DNA from: Flavobacterium sp. N2038
Lineage (GTDB): Bacteria > Bacteroidota > Bacteroidia > Flavobacteriales > Flavobacteriaceae
NCBI RefSeq assembly: GCF_025947185.1
Contig: NZ_CP110001.1
Coordinates: 2,790,001-2,854,000, forward strand
Direction: 5' to 3'
DNA: 64,000 nt
In this document: piece by piece, positions 1-7,614 of the stretch
Layout of the letters: every line of letters begins with the position of its first letter
Numbering within the stretch: position 1 is the stretch's first letter
The notes under the pieces: model-generated
Seen by the model: only the letters and a program-made list of their open reading frames with translations
Told to the model about the DNA's origin: nothing
Databases searched by the model: none
Program-made: the position numbers and the translations under genes

Positions 1-507
1 CCAAAAGTAGTTATTGCTGTAGTTCCTGGTTGGGCAGTTGGAGGAGGACACAGTTTACATGTAGTTTGCGATATGACTTTAGCAAGTAAAGAACATGCTA
101 TTTTTAAACAAACAGATGCCGATGTCACAAGTTTTGACGGAGGTTATGGTTCTGCTTATCTTGCCAAAATGGTTGGGCAGAAAAAAGCCAGAGAGATTTT
201 CTTTTTAGGAAGAAATTATTCAGCACAGGAAGCAATGGATATGGGAATGGTAAATGCTGTAATTCCTCACGATGAGCTTGAAGCTACAGCTTATGAGTGG
301 GCACAGGAAATTCTTCAGAAATCGCCAACTTCTATAAAAATGCTGAAATTTGCCATGAACTTAACAGACGACGGTATGGTTGGGCAGCAGGTTTTTGCAG
401 GAGAAGCAACTCGTTTAGCGTATATGACAGAAGAAGCTAAAGAAGGAAGAAATGCATTTCTTGAAAAAAGAAAACCAAACTTTGGTGAAAATAAATGGTT
501 ACCATAA
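1..507 (+). CDS. menB: 1,4-dihydroxy-2-naphthoyl-CoA synthase (MenB), 3' part
   Basis: The reading frame is open from the first base and ends at TAA 507, so about 168 C-terminal residues are present and roughly 110 N-terminal residues of a usual 275-280 aa MenB lie outside the window. The fragment opens with the crotonase oxyanion-hole stretch [13 protein letters not shown], followed by the MenB-typical [17 protein letters not shown] segment and the C-terminal [11 protein letters not shown]. MenB closes the naphthoate ring from o-succinylbenzoyl-CoA in cytoplasmic menaquinone synthesis. menA follows 95 bp downstream in the same direction, and menC is 3.7 kb further on, so this is the menaquinone cluster. 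Identification is firm; only the 5' end is missing. Confidence 0.95.
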   Translation, partial: PKVVIAVVPGWAVGGGHSLHVVCDMTLASKEHAIFKQTDADVTSFDGGYGSAYLAKMVGQKKAREIFFLGRNYSAQEAMDMGMVNAVIPHDELEATAYEWAQEILQKSPTSIKMLKFAMNLTDDGMVGQQVFAGEATRLAYMTEEAKEGRNAFLEKRKPNFGENKWLP

Positions 508-521
508 ATTAATAAAATTCT

Positions 522-582
522 TTTAGGTTTCAAGTTTCATGTTACACGTTCTGCGAATAACCTGAGACCTGAAACTTAAAAC
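522..582. repeat. imperfect inverted repeat between menB and menA
   Basis: AGGTTTCAAGTTTCA near 525 is mirrored by TGAGACCTGAAACT near 566, with about 27 nt between. This AGGTTTCAAG-type repeat resembles the other intergenic hairpins in the window. It could attenuate between menB and menA or just be a dispersed repeat; there is no long T-run after it, so a strong terminator is unlikely. Confidence 0.4.
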
Positions 583-602
583 CAAATAAACTAAAAAATA
601 GA

Positions 603-1565
603 ATGAAACACTGGATTGAAGCCGCAAGATTACGTACATTACCTTTATCTGTTTCCGGAATTATAGTTGGAAGTATTTATGCACTTTCAAACCCTACAGC
701 AACCATCAACACTCCAACTGAAGTATTTAGCTGGAAGATTTTTGGTTTTGCTCTTTTAACAACACTTGGTTTACAGGTCTTATCTAATTTTGCCAATGAT
801 TATGGTGATGGAGTAAAAGGTACTGATAATGCTGACAGAGTTGGTCCACAAAGAGCAATTCAAAGTGGTGTAATAACACCGCAGGCAATGAAAAAAGCAA
901 TAATAATAACATCCTTTTTAACTTTATTATCTGCTATAATCCTGATTTATTTCGCTTTTGGAAAAGATAATTTCGGATACTCAATCTTTTTCTTATTATT
1001 AGGAATTGCAGCTATTATTTCAGCAATTCGCTATACAGTTGGGAATTCTGCCTACGGTTATAAAGGATTCGGTGATGTATTTGTTTTCATTTTCTTCGGA
1101 TTGGTAAGTACTTTGGGAGTTAACTTTTTATATTCCAAAGAAGTTGATCCACTTTTAATACTTCCTGCAATTTCAATTGGTTTACTAAGCGTTGGAGTTT
1201 TAAATTTAAACAACATGCGCGATGAGGAATCTGACAGAAAATCTGGAAAAAACACAATTGTAGTTCAAATTGGCGGAGCAAAAGCTAAAATTTATCATTT
1301 TACGTTGATTATTACTGCAATGCTTTTGGTGGTAATTTTTGCTATTTTAAGTGATTATCGTTTTGATCAGTATTTGTTTTTACTAGCGTATATTCCTTTA
1401 ACGAAACATTTAATCACCGTTTCTAAAAATCAGAATCCTAAACTTTTAGATCCGGAGTTAAAAAAACTGGCATTAAGTACTTTCCTGCTTTCAATATTAC
1501 TAACAGTATGTATGATTTCACTGATTTCTGATATAATTGTAAATCTGTTCTTAGGCGGAAGATAA
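603..1565 (+). CDS. menA: 1,4-dihydroxy-2-naphthoate polyprenyltransferase (MenA)
   Basis: This 320-aa integral membrane protein of the UbiA superfamily attaches the polyprenyl chain to 1,4-dihydroxy-2-naphthoate, giving demethylmenaquinone. The first Asp-rich motif is NFANDYGDGVKGTDNADR (about residues 62-79) and the second is NNMRDEESDRKSGKNT (about 203-218); these bind prenyl diphosphate through Mg2+. About eight hydrophobic segments are visible. The N-terminus MKHWIEAARLRTLPLSVSGI is typical of MenA, which supports the ATG at 603. It follows menB directly, so the pathway assignment is supported by both motif and context. Confidence 0.95.
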   Translation: MKHWIEAARLRTLPLSVSGIIVGSIYALSNPTATINTPTEVFSWKIFGFALLTTLGLQVLSNFANDYGDGVKGTDNADRVGPQRAIQSGVITPQAMKKAIIITSFLTLLSAIILIYFAFGKDNFGYSIFFLLLGIAAIISAIRYTVGNSAYGYKGFGDVFVFIFFGLVSTLGVNFLYSKEVDPLLILPAISIGLLSVGVLNLNNMRDEESDRKSGKNTIVVQIGGAKAKIYHFTLIITAMLLVVIFAILSDYRFDQYLFLLAYIPLTKHLITVSKNQNPKLLDPELKKLALSTFLLSILLTVCMISLISDIIVNLFLGGR

Positions 1566-1595
1566 AATAAAGTTCAACACTAAAATTTTATAAAA

Positions 1596-2273
1596 ATGAA
1601 AATTACATTTTACGGACACGCTTCTTTAGGCATCGAAGTAGGAGGAAAACATATTATTGTTGACCCTTTTATCACAGGAAACCCACAAGCTTCGGCAATT
1701 GATATCAATACGCTAAAAGCTGATTATATATTATTGACACATGCACATGGTGATCACGTTCTGGACGTTGAAGCTATTGCTAAAAACACCAATGCAACGA
1801 TTGTTTCAAATGCTGAGATCACAAGTTACTACGCAAAATTGGGATTAAACGCACACCCAATGAATCACGGAGGAAGCTGGAACTTTGATTTTGGAAAAGT
1901 AAAGTATGTAAATGCGATTCATTCAAGCTCTTTTCCTGACGGAACTTACGGAGGAAACCCGGGTGGTTTTGTAATCGAAGGCGAGCATAAAAACATTTAT
2001 ATCGCCGGTGATACAGCACTTACAATGGATATGAAACTGATTCCGTTGCGTACCAAATTAGATTTAGCCATTCTTCCAATTGGAAATAACTTTACTATGG
2101 ATGTTGAAGACGCTATAATTGCTTCTGATTTTATAGAATGTGATAAAATTTTAGGATATCATTTTGATACATTTGGTTATATCGAAATCAATCATGAAGA
2201 ATCTATCCGCAAGTTTTTTGATCAGGGAAAAGATTTAATGCTGCTTGAAATAGGTGAATCAATAGAATTATAA
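1596..2273 (+). CDS. UPF0173 metal-dependent hydrolase (metallo-beta-lactamase fold)
   Basis: A 225-aa cytoplasmic protein of the metallo-beta-lactamase superfamily. The metal-binding motif THAHGDH has H49, H51, D53 and H54, with a later H in MNHGGSW and D in IAGDTALT. MKITFYGHASLGIE is the usual start of UPF0173 proteins (around 225-230 aa), so length and start fit. It starts 30 bp after menA stops and is probably cotranscribed. No substrate is known for the family; the position in a menaquinone cluster suggests, but does not prove, a link to quinone or CoA-thioester chemistry. Confidence 0.85.
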   Translation: MKITFYGHASLGIEVGGKHIIVDPFITGNPQASAIDINTLKADYILLTHAHGDHVLDVEAIAKNTNATIVSNAEITSYYAKLGLNAHPMNHGGSWNFDFGKVKYVNAIHSSSFPDGTYGGNPGGFVIEGEHKNIYIAGDTALTMDMKLIPLRTKLDLAILPIGNNFTMDVEDAIIASDFIECDKILGYHFDTFGYIEINHEESIRKFFDQGKDLMLLEIGESIEL

Positions 2274-2296
2274 TAAGAAACTAAACCCACTATATC

Positions 2297-2332
2297 TTTT
2301 TGTGGCTCCGATAAGTATCGTAACCACAAAAA
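2297..2332 (+). terminator. hairpin after the UPF0173 gene
   Basis: TTTTTGTGG (2297-2305) pairs with CCACAAAAA (2324-2332), and a nested CGATA/TATCG pair (2309-2313, 2316-2320) extends the stem. It lies 24 bp after the stop of the hydrolase gene and before the DUF2199 gene. It is a plausible intrinsic terminator, although the run of T is on the wrong side for a strong one. Confidence 0.5.
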
Positions 2333-2381
2333 AATATCACTTCCCGGGGCAGTAAATTGCCATTTTACAACAAAATCATTA

Positions 2382-2897
2382 ATGGAAGATTCAAAATATA
2401 TTTGTGAATGCTGTGGTCAGGAGCACTCAGAATGGCCAGCTTTAGGCTATATTTCTCCAGATGTTTATGCTCGTCTCTCAGAACAAGATAAAGAAGAAAT
2501 CGCTGTAATCGATGAGGATTTTTGTGTTATCAAGCACCCTGATCAGGTTGATCGATTTATTCGTTGTGTTTTGATTCAGAAAGTAAACGATCACTGCGAA
2601 GATCTTGAATATGGTCTTTGGGTTTCTTTAAGCGAAAAAAGCTTCGAAGATTATCTTGAAAATTATGACAATGAAAATCATGAAACACAATACTTTGGCT
2701 GGCTAAACAATAAAATTCGGGAGTATGAGTTTTCCAAAAGTATCCCTACAACAGTAGTCACTCAAAAAGGAAACAGCAGACCGGTAATTTTTCCACATCA
2801 GGATTTTGATCATCCATTTGTAAAAGATTTTTATGAAGGAATTACCAAAGCAGAGGCTGAAAATAGGATTCAGGCTATGATTAATGGCATTAAATAA
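2382..2897 (+). CDS. DUF2199 domain protein
   Basis: A 171-aa soluble protein starting MEDSKYICECCGQEHSEWPA. The C-x-C-C cluster at residues 9-12 followed by H may bind zinc. The segments GYISPDVY and DRFIRCVLIQKV followed by LEYGLWVSLSEKSF are the hallmarks of DUF2199, whose function is not established. Its stop lies beyond the start of the next ORF: the downstream frame can begin at 2884 or, more likely, at 2908 after the stop, so the two genes abut and are probably cotranscribed. Confidence 0.75.
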   Translation: MEDSKYICECCGQEHSEWPALGYISPDVYARLSEQDKEEIAVIDEDFCVIKHPDQVDRFIRCVLIQKVNDHCEDLEYGLWVSLSEKSFEDYLENYDNENHETQYFGWLNNKIREYEFSKSIPTTVVTQKGNSRPVIFPHQDFDHPFVKDFYEGITKAEAENRIQAMINGIK

Positions 2898-2907
2898 ATT
2901 TTTAAAT

Positions 2908-4110
2908 ATGACTTTCAAAAAAACAATTCTATCTCTTTTAGTCGTTCTTTCATTTAATGCTTTTGCTCAAAAAGATGGTTATTGGGATAAAGAACGTGCA
3001 ACAACAAAAGAAATTGTAGTTTCAGCTCGTGACCGGATTGTTCTTAAAACAGAAGATTTGCCTGTTGGGACAACCGAAATTGTGTACCGAATCACACTTC
3101 TGGATGAAAATCAGCAAATGGCAAATAGTCTGGTTTCTCTGTTAAAATCAATTCCAGACCCAACCGGAATCAGTCAGGGATCTGCCGGAGCAGTATTCTT
3201 AATGTCTAAAATTTCTGGTGATGATACCTGTACTTATGCATTGTTTACCTCTGCAGAAAGTTCAAAAAAATATATTGATGACGGAAAAACAGAAAAAGCC
3301 TGCTATGCACAAGAAGAAGCTTTAAGCAAAGATGCTAAAAGGCTGTCATTGGACAAATCTTCTTGTTTAGGTCAGAATGTAAGCAATATCTGGTTTGGTT
3401 TTCATAGCAAGAACTGGCTTTTAAACCAAAAAATTGTTTTAGAAGTTGTGCCCTGGGTAGATACTAAACTTAACAGAGGATGGAATCAGGACAATAAAAA
3501 CGAAATTATCAGTTTATGCAAAACATCAACAATGGCACAGAAAATGGTCAATTCAGATGATTTTTGCGTTTGTATTTTGGATAAAATCATCAAACAATAC
3601 CGTTATACAGAATTCCAGAAGTTATTAGCCATCGAGAAGACAAAAGTTTACAAAGACTTCGGAAATACCTGTTATAAAGATGCTGATATTTCTAAAAATG
3701 TGTTTAATGATTTAAGAACTCAGGCATCGGCTTTAATTAAACAGCAAAAGTATAATGAAGCAATTCCTAAGTTAAATACTATAATAAACGAAGGAAAAGG
3801 AACTGCAGTAGATTATAGTTCGATTGGTTACTGTTATATTTTAACAAAACAATACGCTAAGGCACTTAAATTTTTGCAGGAAGGTGAAAAAGTTGATGAT
3901 ACTGAATTATTAGTTAAATTAAACTTAGCGCATCTTTATCTGGTAAGTAACAATTATAGTGATGCAAAAGCAATTTACAAGAAATATCAGAATCAAAATG
4001 TAACCGACAGTTTGAGCTGGAAAGATAAAACTAAACTTGATTTTACTGTTTTTCAAAAGGCGGGTTTACCGTCAAAAGATTTCGAGAGAGTTCTAAATCT
4101 TTACAATTAA
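2908..4110 (+). CDS. exported TPR-repeat protein
   Basis: The frame is open from an ATG at 2884, but the ATG at 2908 gives a clean signal peptide, MTFKKTILSLLVVLSFNAFAQ, with cleavage after A-Q; I choose 2908, which also avoids overlap with the DUF2199 gene. The mature protein has an N-terminal beta-rich region of unknown family (about 25-200), a Cys-containing middle part, and a C-terminal pair of tetratricopeptide-like repeats (about 285-370: IKQQKYNEAIPKLNTII, LTKQYAKALKFLQEGEK, VSNNYSDAKAIYKKYQ). It is probably periplasmic and protein-binding. No function can be named. It sits between menA and menC but has no obvious role in quinone synthesis. Confidence 0.7.
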   Translation: MTFKKTILSLLVVLSFNAFAQKDGYWDKERATTKEIVVSARDRIVLKTEDLPVGTTEIVYRITLLDENQQMANSLVSLLKSIPDPTGISQGSAGAVFLMSKISGDDTCTYALFTSAESSKKYIDDGKTEKACYAQEEALSKDAKRLSLDKSSCLGQNVSNIWFGFHSKNWLLNQKIVLEVVPWVDTKLNRGWNQDNKNEIISLCKTSTMAQKMVNSDDFCVCILDKIIKQYRYTEFQKLLAIEKTKVYKDFGNTCYKDADISKNVFNDLRTQASALIKQQKYNEAIPKLNTIINEGKGTAVDYSSIGYCYILTKQYAKALKFLQEGEKVDDTELLVKLNLAHLYLVSNNYSDAKAIYKKYQNQNVTDSLSWKDKTKLDFTVFQKAGLPSKDFERVLNLYN

Positions 4111-4121
4111 AAAAAAAATCA

Positions 4122-4198
4122 CCATATAAGTGATATAAGTAAATATAATTCAAGTTCTGGTATTGTATTTTTTTAATAAACTTATATCACTTATATGG
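4122..4198 (+). promoter_or_regulatory. perfect 19-bp inverted repeat ending on the menC start codon
   Basis: The 19 bases at 4122-4140 (CCATATAAGTGATATAAGT) are exactly the reverse complement of 4180-4198, with 39 nt between. The right arm contains the menC ATG at 4195-4197. Each arm also holds a tandem ATATAAGTG/ATATAAGTA. In RNA the start codon would be buried in the stem. It could be a translational switch, a protein operator, or a terminator for the TPR gene; no long U-run follows the right arm. Confidence 0.6.
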
Positions 4199-5256
4199 AC
4201 ATAAAAAAAACTACAATTTTGAAAGCATTTTACCATAAATACATGCTCGAGTTTAAAGTTCCTTCCGGAACGTCTCGGGGTATCATGACCGAAAAAGAAA
4301 CCTGGTTTATTGTCCTTGAAGAAAATGATAAAAAAGGAATCGGGGAGTGTGGTATTTTGCGTGGTTTAAGTGCTGACGATCGCGAAGATTACGAAGAGAA
4401 ACTTAAATGGGCCTGCGAGAATATTCATTTAGGAGAAACAGTACTTTGGGAATCTCTTTTAGAATTTCCATCTATTCAGTTTGGAGTTGAAATGGCTTTT
4501 TTGTCTTTAAAAAGTGAAAATCCATATCTGTTATTTCCATCTGATTTTACCCGTAATTCCAAATCAATTGTTATAAACGGTTTGGTCTGGATGGGAGAAG
4601 CCTCATTTATGAAGCAACAAATTGAAGATAAATTGGCAAACGGTTTTGACTGTATAAAACTAAAAATTGGCGCCATTGATTTTGATAAAGAATTAGAATT
4701 ACTGCAATATATCAGAAGTCATTTTTCTGCAAAACAAATCGAAATCAGGGTAGATGCAAATGGGGCTTTTGCATTAAATGAAGCTTTAGATAAACTAAAA
4801 CAACTCAATCAATTTGAACTACATAGCATCGAACAGCCTATTAAAAAAGGGAATGTTCAGGCGATGAAAGATTTATGTTTAGAAACGCCTTTTCCAATAG
4901 CATTAGATGAGGAATTAATAGGTGTTTTTTCATTTGAAGAAAAAGAAAATCTATTGCAAAAAATAAAACCTCAGTATATTATTCTTAAACCAAGTTTTAT
5001 TGGAGGATTCAGAGGAACACAGGAATGGATTACTTTGGCAGAAAAATACCATATTGGCTGGTGGATTACTTCTGCATTAGAAAGCAATATTGGTTTAAAT
5101 GCGATTGCGCAATGGACATTTCTGCAAAATTCTCAAATGCCTCAGGGATTAGGAACCGGAGCACTTTACACTAATAATTTTGATTGTCCGCTAGAAGTAA
5201 AAGAAGGGCAGTTGTGGTACAATAATAGCAAAAACTGGGATTCTCCCAGTTTTTAG
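4195..5256 (+). CDS. menC: o-succinylbenzoate synthase (MenC)
   Basis: A 353-aa enolase-superfamily enzyme that dehydrates SHCHC to o-succinylbenzoate in menaquinone synthesis. Visible catalytic residues: K155 and K157 in CIKLKIG, D187 in RVDANGAF, E213 in HSIEQPI, D238/E239 in IALDEEL, and K265 in ILKPSFIGG. The N-terminal FKVPSGTSRG capping-domain motif is also present. The start at 4195 gives the usual 10-residue lead before YHKYMLEF. The ATG lies inside the right arm of a perfect inverted repeat, so initiation may be controlled by structure. The gene ends within a terminator hairpin. Confidence 0.95.
   Translation: MDIKKTTILKAFYHKYMLEFKVPSGTSRGIMTEKETWFIVLEENDKKGIGECGILRGLSADDREDYEEKLKWACENIHLGETVLWESLLEFPSIQFGVEMAFLSLKSENPYLLFPSDFTRNSKSIVINGLVWMGEASFMKQQIEDKLANGFDCIKLKIGAIDFDKELELLQYIRSHFSAKQIEIRVDANGAFALNEALDKLKQLNQFELHSIEQPIKKGNVQAMKDLCLETPFPIALDEELIGVFSFEEKENLLQKIKPQYIILKPSFIGGFRGTQEWITLAEKYHIGWWITSALESNIGLNAIAQWTFLQNSQMPQGLGTGALYTNNFDCPLEVKEGQLWYNNSKNWDSPSF
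5230..5254 (+). terminator. intrinsic terminator overlapping the end of menC
   Basis: AAAAACTGGGA (5230-5240) pairs perfectly with TCCCAGTTTTT (5244-5254) around a TTC loop. The stem encodes the last residues NWDSPSF of MenC and the T-run reaches the stop codon, so the terminator is embedded in coding sequence. Confidence 0.8.
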
Positions 5257-5452
5257 GTTCAAAGGCTCAGAGTTGCAAAGGTTCAAAGTTTTTTTGTTTT
5301 TGTTGCTTTGCAAGTCATTGACATACAAACATAGTAAAAGAACAAAGGTGTAGAGTAAAACCTTTGCTACTCTGCACCTTTGCACCTATTAAGACAAAAA
5401 AAGATACAGAGTAAAGTTTTTAAACCTTTGTTCCTCTGTACCTTTAAACCTA
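5255..5452. repeat. three copies of an AGGTTCAAAGG-type intergenic repeat
   Basis: A unit AGGTTCAAAGGCTCAGAG followed by TTGCAAAGGTTCAAAG (from about 5255) recurs twice in inverted orientation (about 5345-5390 and 5400-5452). The reverse complements read AGGTGCAAAGGTGCAGAG and AGGTTTAAAGGTACAGAG. Adjacent copies can form hairpins, for example GGTGTAGAGTA with TACTCTGCACC. The stretch lies between convergent menC and the HHH protein gene and holds no gene. Confidence 0.65.
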
Positions 5453-5459
5453 TTTTTAT

Positions 5460-6008
5460 CTACTCTTTTCCGCCTAATAAGCTATCCTGCCAGTCTTTTA
5501 ACTCCTGCCATTTGCCTTCATAAGCCAGTAAAGCTTGTCTTGCCCATGTACTTGGGTTGTGTATTGCATAGTTCTCACCACCACCATCTAAAATAGATTG
5601 AGATTTTTCTGTTGGAGTTTGAGACAATTGATGCCAGGTTGTAATTCCTGCATCATGATACAATGCTTCGATTTTTGGGCCAATTCCTTCCACAATTTTC
5701 AAATCATTCTCTTTAATTTTCTTTCCAAATACAGTTGCGGCCAGTGCGCCATCAAATACAATTGCTGCTGCTGTTGCGGCAAACGATTGTGGAGCAGCTG
5801 TAATTTTAGCTTTTGCAGCCAAATCAGCTTCTAGTGAAGCGATTTTAGCATTTAGATTTTTTGTATTGGCTTTGCAGGCATCCAAATCTTCCTGTAAAGA
5901 AAGTGAAAGTGAATCATCTCCTTTTGAATTCATTTTTCCTAGTAAGTAACCCAAAATTCCACAGATTAATCCCACTAGTGCCGGTATTAAGATACAAGGT
6001 ATATTCAT
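5460..6008 (-). CDS. membrane-anchored protein with helix-hairpin-helix domain
   Basis: 182 aa. Residues 5-25 (CILIPALVGLICGILGYLLG) form a transmembrane segment with a GxxxG pattern; residues 35-70 look like a coiled coil; an Ala-rich linker follows; residues about 103-150 hold a helix-hairpin-helix-like fold, IVEGIGPKIEALYHDAGITT, comparable to the HHH/DUF4332 domains that follow ribosomal-protein-like or tail proteins in many genomes. HHH domains commonly bind DNA or protein; with an N-terminal anchor, a scaffold role is as likely as DNA binding. The gene follows the OmpA-like gene by 19 bp on the same strand, so the two form an operon and may act together at the envelope. Confidence 0.6.
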   Translation of the reverse strand: MNIPCILIPALVGLICGILGYLLGKMNSKGDDSLSLSLQEDLDACKANTKNLNAKIASLEADLAAKAKITAAPQSFAATAAAIVFDGALAATVFGKKIKENDLKIVEGIGPKIEALYHDAGITTWHQLSQTPTEKSQSILDGGGENYAIHNPSTWARQALLAYEGKWQELKDWQDSLLGGKE

Positions 6009-6027
6009 GATCGTATATTTTGATTAG

Positions 6028-6939
6028 TTATTTAATTGTAATTACAGTTCTTCTGTTGTTTGCTTTGCCCTCGGCAGTCGTATTCTCACCTACAGGCTCA
6101 TCGGGTCCTTTAGATTCAGTAGTAATTCTGGCAGCATCAATTCCGTTTTTAACTAAATAGTTTTTGGAGAATTCAGCTCTTTTTTGTCCAAGAATAATAT
6201 TTGCATCACGATTTCCAACATTATCTGTATGTCCAACGGCTAAAATTGTAGCATCTTTTACATGTTCCATATATTTTACAATATCAGCAACTTTCTGTTT
6301 TTTAGCATCGTTTAGTTTATCGCTGGATTTATTTGTATTAAAGTTCAGAATCAACGGATCCTCGTTAATTTTTGACTTTAATAAACTCCATTCATCTGTA
6401 GCAACAGCTGTAGTGTCAATGGTTTCAAATCTATACTCGGCCGGGCCTAAAAGTGTGTCGAGATTCATTTTCCAGGAATCCTTAATTTCACCTTTTGTAT
6501 CAAACTGTGCAGCAGGTAAACCTTGGGAAACAAAATAATTTTTGACATCATTAGCTCTTGCAAGTCCAAGATTCTCAAATTTTGTTGTATTTGTTTCATC
6601 AGAAGTAGCATACCCCGTAATAGTCACCTTTTGTTTGGTGTTTGCGATCAGAAATGTTTTTAGATTATTAATTCCAATCGTCACAGAATCACTGACTGGC
6701 TGGATTAATGTAGGGCTGTTTTTCAAAAACTTGAGATTATCATTGGTATGATAATCAATTCCGGAACCATTAAGAACAAAAGGAACAGAAATACTTTCCT
6801 TTTCAACAACTACTGGTACTTTTTCAGTATCAGTGGCAGGTTTTTCCATATTGCAATTACAACAAAACTTTATGTACAAAAATGTACCCAGAATAATTGT
6901 TAAAACAATACCTAAGAGGTAAAGTGCTTTTTTAGACAT
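6028..6939 (-). CDS. OmpA-family protein with two peptidoglycan-binding-like domains
   Basis: 303 aa. An N-terminal hydrophobic segment (about 4-24, KALYLLGIVLTIILGTFLYI) may anchor it in the inner membrane; it is followed by CCNCN, an unusual cysteine cluster. Two OmpA-like domains follow: residues about 60-160 (ITGYATSDETNTTKFENLGLARANDVKNY, degenerate) and about 190-303 (ILAVGHTDNVGNRDAN, LGQKRAEFSKNYL, NNRRTVITIK), the second with the classical D and R residues that bind diaminopimelate. It probably tethers an inner-membrane assembly to peptidoglycan. It is upstream of and likely cotranscribed with the HHH membrane protein. Confidence 0.75.
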   Translation of the reverse strand: MSKKALYLLGIVLTIILGTFLYIKFCCNCNMEKPATDTEKVPVVVEKESISVPFVLNGSGIDYHTNDNLKFLKNSPTLIQPVSDSVTIGINNLKTFLIANTKQKVTITGYATSDETNTTKFENLGLARANDVKNYFVSQGLPAAQFDTKGEIKDSWKMNLDTLLGPAEYRFETIDTTAVATDEWSLLKSKINEDPLILNFNTNKSSDKLNDAKKQKVADIVKYMEHVKDATILAVGHTDNVGNRDANIILGQKRAEFSKNYLVKNGIDAARITTESKGPDEPVGENTTAEGKANNRRTVITIK

Positions 6940-7135
6940 AAGTAATAGAATTTAAGATTCAATCAAATTTAACGAAAATAAACATACGTAACGAACTAGT
7001 AATCAATCAAATTGGTTGCATTTTAAAACGAATCAAAAAAATGAAACAAGATAAAAGAGATCTCATAAATTTAAAATTCAGATTTCAGGACTGAATTTAA
7101 ATGAGTAACTTGCAGAGTAATTAATCTAGAAAAAA

Positions 7136-7612
7136 ATGCTGGAAATAGAAAGAAAGTTTCTTGTAAAATCGGATGATTTTAAAGAACAGGCTTTTGCTCA
7201 AAATAAGATTGCTCAAGGGTATTTAAGTTCAATTCCTGAAAGAACAGTACGTGTCAGAATTAAAGGTGATAAGGCTTTTATCACTATAAAAGGTCTGGGG
7301 CACCAGGGCGGTATGTCACGTTTTGAATGGGAAAACCAAATTCCGCTTGAAGAAGCCGTTGAATTAATGAAACTCTGCGAGAAAGGTAAAATCGAAAAGA
7401 CCCGCTATGAAATACAAGCTGGTAAATATGTTTTTGAAGTAGATGAATTTTACGGAGAAAATGAAGGCCTGGTAATGGCAGAAATTGAATTGGAATCTGA
7501 AGAAGACGATTTTGAAAAACCGGACTGGCTGGGAGAAGAAGTAACAGATGATAAAAGATATTACAACGCTTATTTAAGTCAAAATCCTTTTAAAAACTGG
7601 GGAAACAAATAA
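7136..7612 (+). CDS. CYTH domain protein (triphosphate tunnel metalloenzyme)
   Basis: 158 aa, the usual size of a single-domain bacterial CYTH protein. The signature ExExK is formed by E3, E5 and K7 in MLEIERKFLV; further tunnel residues are visible in RTVRVRIKGDKAFITIKG, RFEWENQIP, KTRYEIQ and FEVDEFYGENEGLVMAEIELESE. Family members hydrolyse inorganic triphosphate or thiamine triphosphate, or less often make cAMP. The short length and lack of a CHAD domain favour a tripolyphosphatase. It is followed 2 bp later by the ypdA gene, so the two are cotranscribed. Confidence 0.85.
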   Translation: MLEIERKFLVKSDDFKEQAFAQNKIAQGYLSSIPERTVRVRIKGDKAFITIKGLGHQGGMSRFEWENQIPLEEAVELMKLCEKGKIEKTRYEIQAGKYVFEVDEFYGENEGLVMAEIELESEEDDFEKPDWLGEEVTDDKRYYNAYLSQNPFKNWGNK

Positions 7613-7614
7613 TT

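Noticed and set aside
2884-2907. Upstream start of the TPR protein at 2884
   Set aside because: It overlaps the DUF2199 gene and spoils the signal peptide; the ATG at 2908 is better.
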